This document shows, piece after piece, positions 32,252-43,552 of a DNA stretch of 64,000 nucleotides; positions within the stretch are counted from its first letter, which is position 1; the number at the start of each line of letters is the position of its first letter. Where the stretch lies: NCBI GenBank assembly GCA_010094025.1, contig ML991817.1, positions 62,001 to 126,000 of the forward strand, written 5' to 3'. The stretch is from Viridothelium virens (lineage: Eukaryota; Ascomycota; Dothideomycetes; Trypetheliales; Trypetheliaceae). The notes beneath the pieces were generated by a model that worked only from the letters and a program-made list of their open reading frames with translations, searched no databases and was not told the DNA's origin. The position numbers and the translations under genes are program-made.

Positions 32252-34138
32252 ATGGCGACTAGTACCCATTCGAATCCTGGCCCACCCCGCCGAATACCGA
32301 AGCTAAAGTATAGAAACCCCATATCAGAAAATGGCTCCCACGTTACTGCAAACGCAAATGCGCCTTCTTCCTCGAGGGCAGATCTGATGGCGGATGGGAA
32401 AGCGACGGCTGACTCTAGGAGCGTCTCCACCAAGGACTCTTTGGAAATTTCCGAATCCGGAAGTAGTACGGCTTCAGGGAAAGATTCGGGTTCTTTACAT
32501 CGACAAGAAACGAAACATTCTGATTTTCGTCCGTCTACAGCACGAACCGGCTGCTCCGATTCAAGCGCATCAAAAAGCGAAGGGAGAAATTCAAAGAAAA
32601 AGAAGTCTTCTATGCTGGATTTTCTGAGCTTGAAGGAGCCTTCTACTCGGGCATTTGAAGAATTTGCAGAACAGGAACGGAGGAAAGCTGCCGTAAAGGG
32701 CAATGGATCAACTACGACTCTACCCGGAGTATCAAGTCAAAAGCTCCCTGCAACTGTGCCAAAAGTCAATTCGAAATGGGACGGCATGCCTAGAGAGAGC
32801 GAAGCAGCTAAAGCACGAAGACAAGCTTTGCGAAGGGATTCTACATCGACGATTGGCCGATCTTTCAAGTCGCATTCCCAAACAAGCTTATCGCATTCAC
32901 TCGAGACGAGTAGACCGACTTCCACAAAATACCAGGTACCTTCAAATTCGCAAGCGTCCTCACTACGTGGCTCGGATGAAAAGAGCTCAATTATCTCTAC
33001 CACATACAGTAGCTCCGATTCGGGAACCGCTCCATCTACCCCAGTACTAAAATATCCAGACTTAATTAAGCCGACGCCCGGTGCTCTTAGCATTCATAGT
33101 CTGTCCACGTTAAAGACCCCTTCAATGCCTTCGCTACCAGACCCCAGCAGCTATTTTGCATCCAATCGACTGGCTGTATTGGACAACAAGGTGCCTGGTT
33201 CTGACTCTTCAGAGGCACAGAGGGTGGCTGAGCATGCAATAAGACACGACTTTGGGACTCACGAACGCAGTCCCAGTGACGAGTACAGACCCAATGGGGT
33301 CATCGGAAAGTCATGGCCTTCAAAGCCTTTACATTCACCGTCTGGGTCGCAAGACGCTCACATCCATCCAGCACTCAGGGAATCTGGGAAGATCTATGAG
33401 AGCGAATCGTCTAATTCTTCCTCGGAGATACTAAGCAGAAATGGCTCAGGTTTAAGCACACCGCGATCACCAATGACACCAACCGATCTTGCCCCTCTCG
33501 AGGAAGAACTTTCTGAAACAAATTCTATGCACAAATCGGTTGATAGCGACAAGACTGAGCTCGCAGAGAACTGGCCGTTGCCTGGACCAGGCGCAGAGCC
33601 AGCCATTCTCCCATCAGATGACGATCAAGCCGGCATAGCTCCCATATCTGCCAAGTCTGAGACGTCTCCGAGCGCAGTGTTTCGGGATAGTGGATATGAA
33701 GAGTCGGAGAGGGCAGTGCCGATATCCCCAGGTGAAAAGCGGGTCTCTGGCCAGAGCGTAGCGTTCAACTTTTCTCGTCGAGACAGCGTCCGTCCTCCAA
33801 GAAAAACAACGCCAGGGACTGCCAAGAATCCTACGCAAGAGCCAGTAGTCGAAGAGGAATTGTCTTCAAGAACCGAGGCCGAAACCTCACATTTCTCTCC
33901 TGGTGACCATCATAAGTCGATTCACCTTGGCATTGGCTTCGATACGGATGATATTGCCTCCATTGCCGAGTCACAGGCTCCATCTGAGATGTCGGAGCGT
34001 TGGTTCAAAGCACCAAAGGAGAGACTCGGCCTTGGTTCACTAGTGCTGAAGAAAGATGCGCTAACTTGGGGTGGAGAAGAGGATGAGCGATATGACAAGA
34101 AGCGAAGATTCCCTGTGCCGCTCTTCCATCGCGGCTGA
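32252..34138 (+). CDS. Large disordered Ser-rich conserved fungal protein
   Basis: Single exon, 628 residues. Almost wholly low-complexity: Ser, Lys, Glu and Pro rich, with no membrane segment. Three blocks look conserved rather than random: KKKKSSMLDFLSLKEPSTRAFEEFAEQ with flanking basic residues (about 115-150), PKVNSKWDGMPRESEAAKARR (about 170-190), and the C-terminal end RWFKAPKERLGLG with KKDALTWGG and RFPVPLF. Such short conserved patches in disorder suggest a scaffold or regulator with several docking motifs and phosphosites. I do not recognise a named family. Confidence 0.75.
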   Translation: MATSTHSNPGPPRRIPKLKYRNPISENGSHVTANANAPSSSRADLMADGKATADSRSVSTKDSLEISESGSSTASGKDSGSLHRQETKHSDFRPSTARTGCSDSSASKSEGRNSKKKKSSMLDFLSLKEPSTRAFEEFAEQERRKAAVKGNGSTTTLPGVSSQKLPATVPKVNSKWDGMPRESEAAKARRQALRRDSTSTIGRSFKSHSQTSLSHSLETSRPTSTKYQVPSNSQASSLRGSDEKSSIISTTYSSSDSGTAPSTPVLKYPDLIKPTPGALSIHSLSTLKTPSMPSLPDPSSYFASNRLAVLDNKVPGSDSSEAQRVAEHAIRHDFGTHERSPSDEYRPNGVIGKSWPSKPLHSPSGSQDAHIHPALRESGKIYESESSNSSSEILSRNGSGLSTPRSPMTPTDLAPLEEELSETNSMHKSVDSDKTELAENWPLPGPGAEPAILPSDDDQAGIAPISAKSETSPSAVFRDSGYEESERAVPISPGEKRVSGQSVAFNFSRRDSVRPPRKTTPGTAKNPTQEPVVEEELSSRTEAETSHFSPGDHHKSIHLGIGFDTDDIASIAESQAPSEMSERWFKAPKERLGLGSLVLKKDALTWGGEEDERYDKKRRFPVPLFHRG

Positions 34139-35721
34139 TGATAAAGAAAGGATTGTCACCATTAGGTCGGAGTTGCTGACAACGTCGGGCCGCAAAGTCC
34201 TAATTCACTACTTCTTCGGTTCTATTTCAGGCCTTCACTGGTCAACGAAACCCCCATGGCAAGGGGCATCGGCGCTCTTCTGGATAAAATTTCTTTATTT
34301 ACGGTGGCGACTTGGATATCTATCGAACAAAGTGCTAGGCAAGGAGACTTCTGGATGCAATTTGTGTCAGATATACAATGATAGAGTGGTAATGCTTCGT
34401 ACTAAGGATACCCCATCAGCTTTTTGCATAGGCGTTACTTTGGAAAAGCGTGCCCTTACTCTGCTGGGTGGTCTCGCCACAGATATTTCAGATGATGGGA
34501 AGTTCTCTCACTAGCTCACGCATCTGTAGGTTCTCTTTATAACACTGGCTGTCATTAGAAATGCGAAGAATTATCCTAAGGATGACCGCAGTTGCCTGGA
34601 TTGATGAGAAAATGGCTAGGCTTTGTGGTCCGACCGCCTTCATGCCGTAAAAGAATGCTCTGGAGTCATATTCGCCTCACAGTACGCCACATTCCAGTCC
34701 GCATCCTAGAAGTTGACTGCTGAGGTCCCCGCCCGTAGTTTATCGTAGAGATGTTGAAGGCGTGTTCAAAAAAGTCGAGGGCGCACTCGAGACCAGGGCC
34801 GGTGGCATATGGGCAGCGCTAAAAGTAGACAAACTCCTCCTACACGCCACTCTAGCCATTGGCTTAGGGGTTTGCCATTCGGTAATTCCGGCCTCTGTGG
34901 TTGTATGGCGCTTCAAGGGACTGTTTCAGCTGAGCTACCACGGCCTCTTAAGGATCTGGAGAGATCAGCCCCGAAGCTTCTCCGGGAACACCCACTGGAC
35001 CCTTGACGACGTCTTCTCGACTCATCGACGTCTTCTACGCTGTCCTTCGAAAATAATTATGCCCGTAGCCGCAATACTTCCATGTTACGCAGAAATTTTT
35101 GTTCTGTTCGTGTTGTTTGCGCACTGATGAGTATGATCTCGCCCTTTTCGTCTTCTTTCATCAATTGTGAGGTCGCCAAACCCTCGCTAAGGTGGCAACG
35201 CCATTCCCATAGCTGATCCAATTACGGCCTTTATCTGCCCAAACCCTGCATGATTTTTCCCGCGAAGAGGCTCGCCGATCACAAGAGGCGCCAGGAACAT
35301 GTATCCCTGCTCTAATCAGTTAGCAGCTCTTCCCATTATGGCACGGCTTAAGATGCTAGTGGCCCCTCCAGTCGGTGTTGTGTTCATTTTCTCGTTTGTC
35401 AATGCCTAAATCTCGTAGTGCCAAAGTACTCTCGTATCTAGAGCCTTGGCACCTGAGCTATAGTCGAGGTAACATATCGCAGAGCCTCAAAGGCCTGAGG
35501 TCTCGCCCATCAAAGCAAATTGCGAGGGACGGTCCGTTGCGAGAGTTGAACCAGGCTCTATAAAGTCATCGCCCAGCTCTGCAAAAATCGGCTCAACCCA
35601 GCATCTCCTCAAGACTTCGCTCGCGGGCCAAAGGTATCTCGAACAGTCAATCCATTTCACATCTTTGTCCTTGTTTCTCCAATCAAACCGGAGTTTAAAC
35701 TAAGCTTAATCCGCATCCACC
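34139..35721. other. 1.6-kb spacer without recognised genes
   Basis: Contains a 147-codon plus frame overlapping the end of the previous gene and a 121-codon plus frame at 34762-35127; neither shows a domain. Probably non-coding. Confidence 0.4.
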
Positions 35722-36534
35722 ATGAAACCCACCACCTTCGCACTCACCACCCTCCTCCTCTCCCCTCTCGCCCTCGCCACAACCTGCAACCAACAAACCG
35801 CGACCGACGTCTCCTGCATAGAAGACGACTCCTGCGGCGACAGCGGCTCCTCCACCGACTCCAGCGACGACTACTACTCCCTCACCGAACGCGCCATCAT
35901 CCCGCACCTCACCCCACGCGCCGCCAGCTTCTCCGCCCGCAGCGTCACGCGCTTCCTTCTCTCCCGACGAAGCGCCGTCTCGGGCCGGCTCAACAAGCGC
36001 CAGGACGACTCGATCGAGTGCACGGGCTCCGAGCAGTGCTTCTCCGACTCCGACCTGCTCATCTGCCTCGACCTCGACTCCGGCGACTTTTCAGACAACT
36101 ACGGCGACACGGGCAATGTGAACACCGGCGCTGTGACCGACAGCGATGGGGAGGCGACGACGATCTCTGACTTTGCGTTTGGGGCGAGCACGGCGGGGGG
36201 TCTGGGAGGGTTTGGTGGCGCCGGCTCTACGGATATGGGGGGCTTGACCATGACGACGACGTCGGAGGGTGGGCTGGGAGGCTCGGGCGGTTTGACGGTG
36301 CCGACGACGACGCCGACGAGGAGCGGGCTGAATGTGCAGTCGGGGTCGCAGAGCACGGGTGGGGCGGTGACGAGCACGGCGGGGGCGAAGACGGGAGGCA
36401 CGGCGAGTGTGTCTAGTGGGAGCAGTAGTGGGCAACCTACTGGGCATGTCGCTGGGGGTGGAGCTGGAGGTAAGGCCAGTGTCGATGTGGCTGCGGCGAT
36501 GGGGGTTGTTGGGTTGATGGCTGCGATGATCTAA
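35722..36534 (+). CDS. Secreted GPI-anchored Ser/Gly-rich protein
   Basis: Single exon, 270 residues. A cleavable signal peptide (about 1-19, TTFALTTLLLSPLALA) precedes a cysteine-containing N-part. A KR site (LNKRQDD, about residue 93) fits Kex2-type processing. After it comes a short Cys motif (ECTGSEQCFSDSDLLICLDL), then GDTGNVNTG and a long Gly/Ser/Thr stalk. The C-terminus is a small-residue region followed by a hydrophobic end (VDVAAAMGVVGLMAAMI), the classical GPI attachment signal. Likely a cell-wall or plasma-membrane surface protein; ligand unknown. High GC produces long shadow frames on the opposite strand. Confidence 0.85.
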   Translation: MKPTTFALTTLLLSPLALATTCNQQTATDVSCIEDDSCGDSGSSTDSSDDYYSLTERAIIPHLTPRAASFSARSVTRFLLSRRSAVSGRLNKRQDDSIECTGSEQCFSDSDLLICLDLDSGDFSDNYGDTGNVNTGAVTDSDGEATTISDFAFGASTAGGLGGFGGAGSTDMGGLTMTTTSEGGLGGSGGLTVPTTTPTRSGLNVQSGSQSTGGAVTSTAGAKTGGTASVSSGSSSGQPTGHVAGGGAGGKASVDVAAAMGVVGLMAAMI

Positions 36535-36715
36535 TGTGAGGAAGAGAGAGGGATGAAAGAGTAAGGAGAATGGCGACGGGTGTTTGGGTTGCGTATGACC
36601 ACTGATTGGATCGTCATCGAAGGTTACAGCGATAGATATGAGCTAAAGGGACGTGTTGAATGCTGGGAATATTTGAGACTTTTCGGAGCACTAGTGGATA
36701 CCTAAATGAATTTCA

Positions 36716-37763
36716 TTATTCTTTATTAAACATTTCTTCATGATTTCCGAGCTCGTGCGGGGGCCATGGTTGGCCTCGCGCAAGAGTATCTCGCAATGAT
36801 TCCAAACGCTCCCCCTTCTCGATCCATCGCGTTTCCAACCACTTCGCCAACTCTTCGTCGTTCTCAGGTAAATCGGTCAGCAGGTATCTCTCGACATGTA
36901 CGTGAAACTTCCATGTATCACTGAGCCTAGGCATTGATATTGTTTGCCAGAAACTCGGAGTGCCCATAAAACTATTTCCCTGCGCGTATGCGATCGTAAC
37001 ATCGTAAACGGCACGAACGTGAGAGGTATGCCGTAACTGGTTTATTGTGGCGATGAAGCCGCGAGTGCGCGGATATAACGTGTGTCTCGGTATGGGTCTG
37101 TCGTTTGCTTTGCACCATGTGACCGTCTCCGCATATTTGGCTCTGGTGTACCGAGTTGCTTCACTATACGAGATGAGCCCTGTCGCATTTAACAAGGTAA
37201 GCGATTCGTCCATTTTTCCGATTGCCCGAAGAAGAGTGCTTACATATTGGCCATGAATTTCTCTTAACGCCTTGAAACACTCTTTCCAACTCTTTTTGAT
37301 CCGACGTCCATTTTCTACTCACTAATGGCATTCCCATTGCCCAGAGCCCCCATCCAAGGAATGGCACCCATCTTAGTTGTTGTTTGGCAAACCATCGACA
37401 TCGCCCCAGCATTCCTGCCTTCAGCGCCAAAGCCTGGATCAAGTAAAAATCGACCCACTGCACATGATTGCTGACCACAATGGCGGACTCTCCTCGTGGC
37501 AATTGCGCCCCCGACACTGTTATCTGTGCGCCATTAAAGTGGGTGAAGATCCTCTGGACGCCTTTCCAAACAGACTCGGCAATGAAGGAGGCGATGTCGT
37601 AGGTGGATGTGGGAGCAGCGACACTTATTGGCAAAAGAAGAGAAAGTGCAATATCAGCAGCAAAGAGACGTGCCAGCCAGGGCGAGATTATAGCGATGCC
37701 ACGGAGAGTGATGTACAGTTTGGAGAGGAGGCCCGCTCGATCTCGGCCTGGCGAGGATGACAT
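36716..37763 (-). CDS. PlsC-family lysophospholipid acyltransferase
   Basis: Transfers an acyl chain to a lysophospholipid, probably in the ER membrane. Protein of 327 residues; exons 37244-37763 and 36716-37179 (64-nt intron). Start chosen at 37763; a frame open 85 codons further up reads as leader. N-terminal hydrophobic segments precede motif I NHVQWVDFYL (catalytic HxxxxD). WFAKQQLRWVPFLGWGLWAMG is the second conserved block, and LISYSEATR, completed across the intron as WPIW-LISYSEATR, replaces the usual FPEGTR. The block KYAETVTWCKANDRPIPRH is shared with the yeast Cst26/animal LCLAT1 group, which remodel phosphatidylinositol or cardiolipin. Exact substrate not decided. Confidence 0.9.
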
Positions 37764-38898
37764 TCCGAGCTCATGCTCAAGGGATAGCACAGGAAAGATA
37801 CATACAGTATGTACAACGGTTCGACGATGATCGAAGCACAACGTCGTTCCTGACGATGGCGATAGGAAGAGACTAGGTAGCAACTGGCTTCGAATCAAGC
37901 CACGGGAACCATCTCCGCACCACTCCCTCCACTCACCCTCCTGGTGCTCCTCACGCCTAGACACAGAACTATCCCAATAGTGGAACCCCTGATGCAGGCG
38001 CCCCGGACTTAAGCCCAATTCGTCGTTTCCGGCCTCTGATCCGGAGCCTCCTCAACTCCTCGGGGCCGACCCCCTCAGAAGAAATCCATAGAAAGTAAGC
38101 AATCTATTAGTAACGCGCGTCTTTTCATAGCTTATTGACCAAGCATTCTTAGCCTTCTCAGGTAGCCTTGCTTTCGACATTGATCCCTATGAGATTTGCC
38201 CAATAAATCGAGGTCAAAACGCTACAAGGCTAATCGGTTCGGGTTCTGTCGATCCTCGCCAATCCTGCGTCTGACCCTATTCGGTCGCTCGACACTTCTC
38301 TTTTTCCCAAGCCCGATCTTACAATCCTTCCCTTCGCATCCGATCAAGGCAGACATAGTGCGTCGCTTTCTCTCTTCAGTGCGCTATACATCAGCAACTG
38401 CTTTGGAACCATCATTGCCTTACTCCCTCTTGCACAGCCCCCTCCGGATTCAATTCTGATTGGCGCTTCTATCCAATTCCGCCGAGGAAGGCCGGGCTCT
38501 ATCTGTGTCAGTGATCGGTAGCCTGAAACGAGTATTGTTGGTGATGAACTAAAGGCAGAACTCGGTTCGCACTTTTGAGGAGAAGGTGAGTTCTCGATCA
38601 ATTTATTTGAACCGGCCCTCTCTGTTGCTTCTGGGCCAGACGTCTTCCGGCGCAACGGAATTTGTCAAGCTGCGCCGACTGCGAAATGACCGCGCGCTAG
38701 AATCTCAATCGCCTGTGGCTTACTTGGTGCTCCGAGTTTCCTACACGCTTTATTGGAAATTTCCAATCCTCCGATAACTTGAAATCTCTGAAAACATACT
38801 CTTCTATTTTTTGCGCTTCAATGATTTTGTAAATGTGGACCTAGCTAAAGCAAGATTTAGCGCTTTTTGCTGAGGCGGTCTGTACGCTCATATGCGTA
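37764..38898. other. Divergent spacer upstream of acyltransferase and bZIP genes
   Basis: About 1.1 kb of promoter and leader sequence. Short ATG-initiated frames precede the bZIP start (for example an overlapping ATG at 38892), which could act as upstream frames, but this is not shown. Confidence 0.4.
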
Positions 38899-40400
38899 AT
38901 GGCAACCCTCGACACCAACATGGCAGAAGGAGACGCTCGTCGCGGAAGTAGCGCCGGTTACGGGAGTGGCGAGTCAACTAGCTCACGGAGTCCTCTCGGA
39001 CTGGGCTTTCTGAAAAACTTCACTAGCAATCAAAAGACGACAAGAGGTATTCTTTCCGACAAGACATAACGTTGCGACAGTGCTAAAAGCGCTCTCAGAT
39101 GGACAGCCTCCAAAGAGAAGAGGTCCTAAGCCGGACAGCAAACCCGCGCTCACGAGACGGCAAGAACTCAACAGACAAGCTCAAAGGTGGGATACTCTAA
39201 CGACGCTTCCATGGCGCATTCTAACAAGACGGACAGAACACATCGGGAGCGAAAAGAGATGTACATCAAAGCCCTGGAACAAGAAGTTTTGCGCCTTAAA
39301 GAAGTCTTCGCAAACACCACAAAAGAGCGCGACGCCTTTGCGGAAGAGAATCGCAAACTGAGAGAGCTCCTCGCAGCAAATGGAATACAAGTCGACATCA
39401 ATCTCAATTCTCCCACCGGTGTGCCGGGTCTGACGAGTTCATACGGTGACAGCTCAAGCGGAAGCATATCAGGATCTTATGCGCCCGGTTCTGCTGGCTT
39501 CAGCCCAACACCACCAGGCGGCGTTGCAGGACAACGTGCACCGATTTCCCAGCAAAATCTGGCACAGATTCCGCAAGGAGGATTGGACTATGACCAGATA
39601 GGGATTGATTTTGTCCTAACGTACGGCGACCACCCCCAGAAATTTGAAAGAACCCCTTACCTCTCACCACCGCCAAATCAATGACAAAAGTACCTCTATC
39701 CCTGTCTCCTCACCTCAGAGTCTTCGTGCTGCATCATAGGTGCGGTCAAGGCCCCTTCCTTCACCCATCCTTACCCCATCGCAATGCGTTTGTTCCTCCA
39801 AAAAGAAGACCAGATGTACGCTGACGCCTCCGCGTGCGTACCAGTCTCGAGCGTCCGTGTATGGACCATATGCAATTCCTTTGTGTTCGCAGCGACGAAT
39901 CACTTCAGAATCCACCGCCGATCAATGACGACAACCACCTAGAGAACGACGTCCACATCTCGGGCCACGCTCTCATGGCCACATGTCCGCCACCGTCGCA
40001 CATCGCGAATCACCCGCAGGAGCAGTACGGCCACAAGATGCCAGATCTCGGCGTCCCGGATCTGATGAAGTTGCTTGACTTGAGCAACCGTCTCCCGCTA
40101 GATGGAGAGATCACGCCGATTATGGCTTGGACGATGGTGAGGGGCCACGCGAGGGTGGCAGAGTTGACGAAGAAGGATCTCGAGGCTATTAAGAATGACT
40201 TGTTGGCCAAAGTGCGCTGTTATGGGTAAGTCTATCAACTTTACCTCTCCGCTCTGATTGACGAGTGCCTCTTGGGCTACTCGAGACACGAAACCTCCTG
40301 CTAACTCCACTTGTGTTTGCCTAGATTTGGCGCTGTCTTGGAAGAGTTTGAAGTCCGCGATGCATTGAGCAATGTTCTCGCCACTAAAGGCTACCAGTAG
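38899..40400 (+). CDS. bZIP transcription factor
   Basis: DNA-binding nuclear protein of 358 residues in five exons: 38899-39046, 39099-39186, 39237-39620, 39845-40225, 40325-40400. Phases add up exactly. The basic region is split by intron 2: RRQELNRQAQR then THRERKE, matching the fungal NxxxQRxxRxRK pattern (AP-1/Hapx-related). The leucine zipper follows (YIKALEQEVLRLKEVF and on). A Gly/Ser/Pro linker leads to a conserved C-terminal domain: LERPCMDHMQFLC, SGHALMATCPPPS, GEITPIMAWTMV and GFGAVLEEFEVRDAL. This C-terminal domain is typical of a Pezizomycotina bZIP subfamily. Intron 3 is unusually long (224 nt) and its retention would give a truncated protein without this domain. Targets unknown. 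Confidence 0.9.
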
Positions 40401-41823
40401 ATTTCTCAATTCTGTCTTTGTGATGGGCATATTGAAGTATCATTAGCTTTCTAGCTTGTACTGCTAGGTGGAGGCTTTTGGTGCAGAATCTTGGAAGAAG
40501 GTTACGTTCGTTACGCAGCTTGGAGCTATGGTTTAATGATGAATGACAATGCGCTTTTCTCTCTCGATGCAGAGCTCCCCACGCTTCTCTAAAAATCACA
40601 CTGGAATTACTAAGCCGCTAATGATGTGCCTATTACACCTGGAAACCAGTGCTTATATTGCCCGCCGGGATTCTAGTCATCAACACACCGTCCTGGCGGT
40701 GGTTTGCTAACTTCATAACAGCACTTGACTGGGTGAGTGAGGTGGTATTCAAGAATAAGACTTAGGCTTCGAAGCCGCCAGTCAAAGCTTCGACGCCGTA
40801 ATTACACTTAACACCTAACACTTAAGGTTCTGACGCCCTCAGTTGTGGCTCAGAGCCGTCCTAACTTACGTTAAAATTCGATATCAAACCTCTGTAAGTC
40901 TCCCCCAATTATCCTTTCATGGTAGCCTTCCTTTTTTTCCCGCTGTTCCTTTATTCCTGTCACATGCAACACTTTCTCATCTCTACCGCTCTATCATACT
41001 GTATCACAGGACCCTAGCAATCATCGTGATGGCTGAGAAGGTTACTCAAATCCATGTCTCATTCCGTGTCCAGTTGTAGATCGCTACCTGTAGGGTCGAA
41101 TGATTGGATGACTTCATCGTAGCACAAACCCACAAGGATCACACCTTATCGATCCGCATGTTGCGCCAACATTGAAGCCAGGGCTTGTGACATGAAGACC
41201 AGACAAGAAGTTGCACGATGTTGATTCGAGACATGGGGAATAGGCTTTGTTGATTGTTTTTATTTATTTTTATTTTTAACCTCTAAAGTCCTGCCTCTTC
41301 TCTCGAGAGTGGCATGTCCGAGAATGAAGTGTCGAACAACACTCGCGTGAATCTCTCCACTCGTTTCTTCTCAAGTGTTGCTTTCTCGTCGGAACCCACT
41401 GCTTCTCCTGCAGGCTTGACATCGACCTAAGTTTTTATTCATTAATGATCAGCTACTCGCTGAAGGAATTGCTTGAGTCTTTTGATAACCCTCTGACTAT
41501 TTCTTTTACAAACTAGTCTATAAATGAGAGCATGTGAGTTACTGATCCTAGAGTACTCTAGACTCTCTTAGAAAAGTAGCATTATTACACGAGCGCATAG
41601 TAGCGCCGGAAAAGGCAATCCAGCAACAAAGGCATTGAATTACTCAAGTCATCCGTCTGTCGTGAGTAGCTACCAATGAATGTGGACAAAGAGCCTGAGC
41701 TACCTCGCCATTCATTCACTACCACCAACAGTCTCCACCCCGTAGGATATCTGCGGGCGCAAGTATCCTTCGCACCAAGAAACGCTTATGCCTATCCCTC
41801 ACATCCGACAATGATGATCGACC
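40401..41823. other. 1.4-kb spacer
   Basis: No gene recognised; AT-rich patches (TTTTTATTTATTTTTATTTT near 41258) and short open frames only. Confidence 0.4.
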
Positions 41824-42450
41824 ATGACTATGACGTCGTCCTCCTCTCCAGCGATCGTCGCACCGCTCCAGCTCCCAATGTGCTACTATCGCCTCAATAT
41901 CTTCACCCACTGTGGCCACACTTCATACTCTCCGCTCCCGCCAGTCGCCTGTCCCCGCGCCAGTTTCCCCCCCGAGTCCCACCACTCCGAGACGTGCATT
42001 CCGAAGGCGCATCCATTCCAAACGCTGCGCGTAGAGGGGAACTGTGGCCCGTGTGAACGGAAGAAGGAGGAGCGGTTCACAAGGGTTTTTGGTGGTGATC
42101 GAGAGCACGGGGGCAAGGGAGGAGAGGGAGAGGAAGAGGCTATAGTGGAGAGGATCAAGGTTGAGGAATGGAAGTGGAAGGTCCGGTACGCGGCGCCAAA
42201 GAGGGAGGAGGGTGGGCGGGGAGAGTTAGAGATGGATTTAGGGAGAATGAAAGGACCTGGAGGGGAGGGGAGGAGGGAAGAAAGTGGCGGTGTTGCAGAT
42301 GATGAAGGGAAAGAGAAGGCGAAGAGGATATCAGGATTGCGGAAAATCGTGCGGTGGAGATGGAAGAAGGGATCCTGGAGGACGAGTGATGCGAGTAGAC
42401 TGAGCTTGAGCATGAAGAGCCCGAGTTTGAAAAGTCCGAGATGGAGCTAA
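41824..42450 (+). CDS. Small Cys-rich conserved fungal protein
   Basis: Single exon, 208 residues from ATG 41824; the next Met (MCYYRLNIFTHCGH, residue 19) is an equally good start. The N-terminal half has CYY, THCGHTSYS, ACP, ETC, HPFQTLRVEGNCGPC, a Cys/His pattern seen in many short fungal hypothetical proteins and suggestive of one zinc site. The rest is Lys/Glu/Gly-rich and probably disordered, ending in a Ser-rich KSPSLKSPRWS. GC-rich and purine-biased on the coding strand. Function unknown. Confidence 0.6.
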   Translation: MTMTSSSSPAIVAPLQLPMCYYRLNIFTHCGHTSYSPLPPVACPRASFPPESHHSETCIPKAHPFQTLRVEGNCGPCERKKEERFTRVFGGDREHGGKGGEGEEEAIVERIKVEEWKWKVRYAAPKREEGGRGELEMDLGRMKGPGGEGRREESGGVADDEGKEKAKRISGLRKIVRWRWKKGSWRTSDASRLSLSMKSPSLKSPRWS

Positions 42451-43552
42451 AGAGGCGGCCGTCGCGGCTTCCGTTTGCGGACCGACCCTTGATCGACAGC
42501 TTCACGACCGAAATCCTCAACTCTAACGGAGACGGAATCCGTGAGCCCACAAACGCATATGCGTCAAAGAGAAACCATATTTAGGGATCCTTGTATAGCA
42601 CAGCCAGACATCAGTGCTGACGATTCTTACGACGAGGAGAACGATTCATCCTTTTCTACTGGGTACGAGCACGATCGAGTGCGACGGCTGAGTACTGAGA
42701 CAGGCCAGTTCCCACACCAATGCAACTTCCATGTCAGTCATGCATCGGAATTTCGCATCAGATACACACATTGGGATCACTACCTAGACGATCACCCAAT
42801 ACACCATGGAGATGTGAACTGAAGTAGCCGTTGCATCCCCTTAAGTCCTAGGGGGTGTTCCGTTACGCATCCACAGCTATCGTTGCAAGTGGTACGAATC
42901 AACCCTCTGGAGACGCAGTGGTAACATCTCATCATAAGCCGTCACACCTTTCAGACTGGTCTACCATATTACCGATTTTTCGCTAATTCTTGGTAAAGAG
43001 CCACATGCTTGGGCACGGGCTTGTCCTTGTCGATGATCTTGACTTGGCTGGTACGTACAGTGAAGCTCCAATAGGACTGTCTCATCAATTGGTTCAGCAT
43101 GTGGACCGTCAAGCATGCTCTAGACTTGATCAAGGCAAGCCGACAGCGTAAGGCGCAAATCGGACTGACAGATGAATATCATGCATTGATAGACTGTTTC
43201 CTGCGGACCGCCTATTAGTCAAGTTTCTATCCTGAATCTTTCCATTGGTAGTCTCTCATTATTATCAGGCTTGATAAAGTAATTCTCCAGTATCTATGTT
43301 GAATTGTATATTTTGCCACGCCCTGAACATTCCATCGTTCCCTCCCCTTGATTTCTCGCCGGAGTTTCGGGAGCTCCTAAAAGTCCATACACCTCTACCC
43401 TGGCCAGGAGGTTCTACAACACACACAACCATGGTGAAATGGTCGACCAAATCCTTTTTGACTCTTTCCAAGCTCGTTCTCCGCAGTCGTGATTGCAAAG
43501 CTAACGATCAGAACTGCAATGTCTTTACGATCGCCTACGCCAGCCTAGAGCG
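42451..43552. other. Convergent spacer
   Basis: A 93-codon plus frame at 42541-42822 starts in MSPQTHMRQRETIF and has acidic residues, but no domain. Nothing else recognised. Confidence 0.4.
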
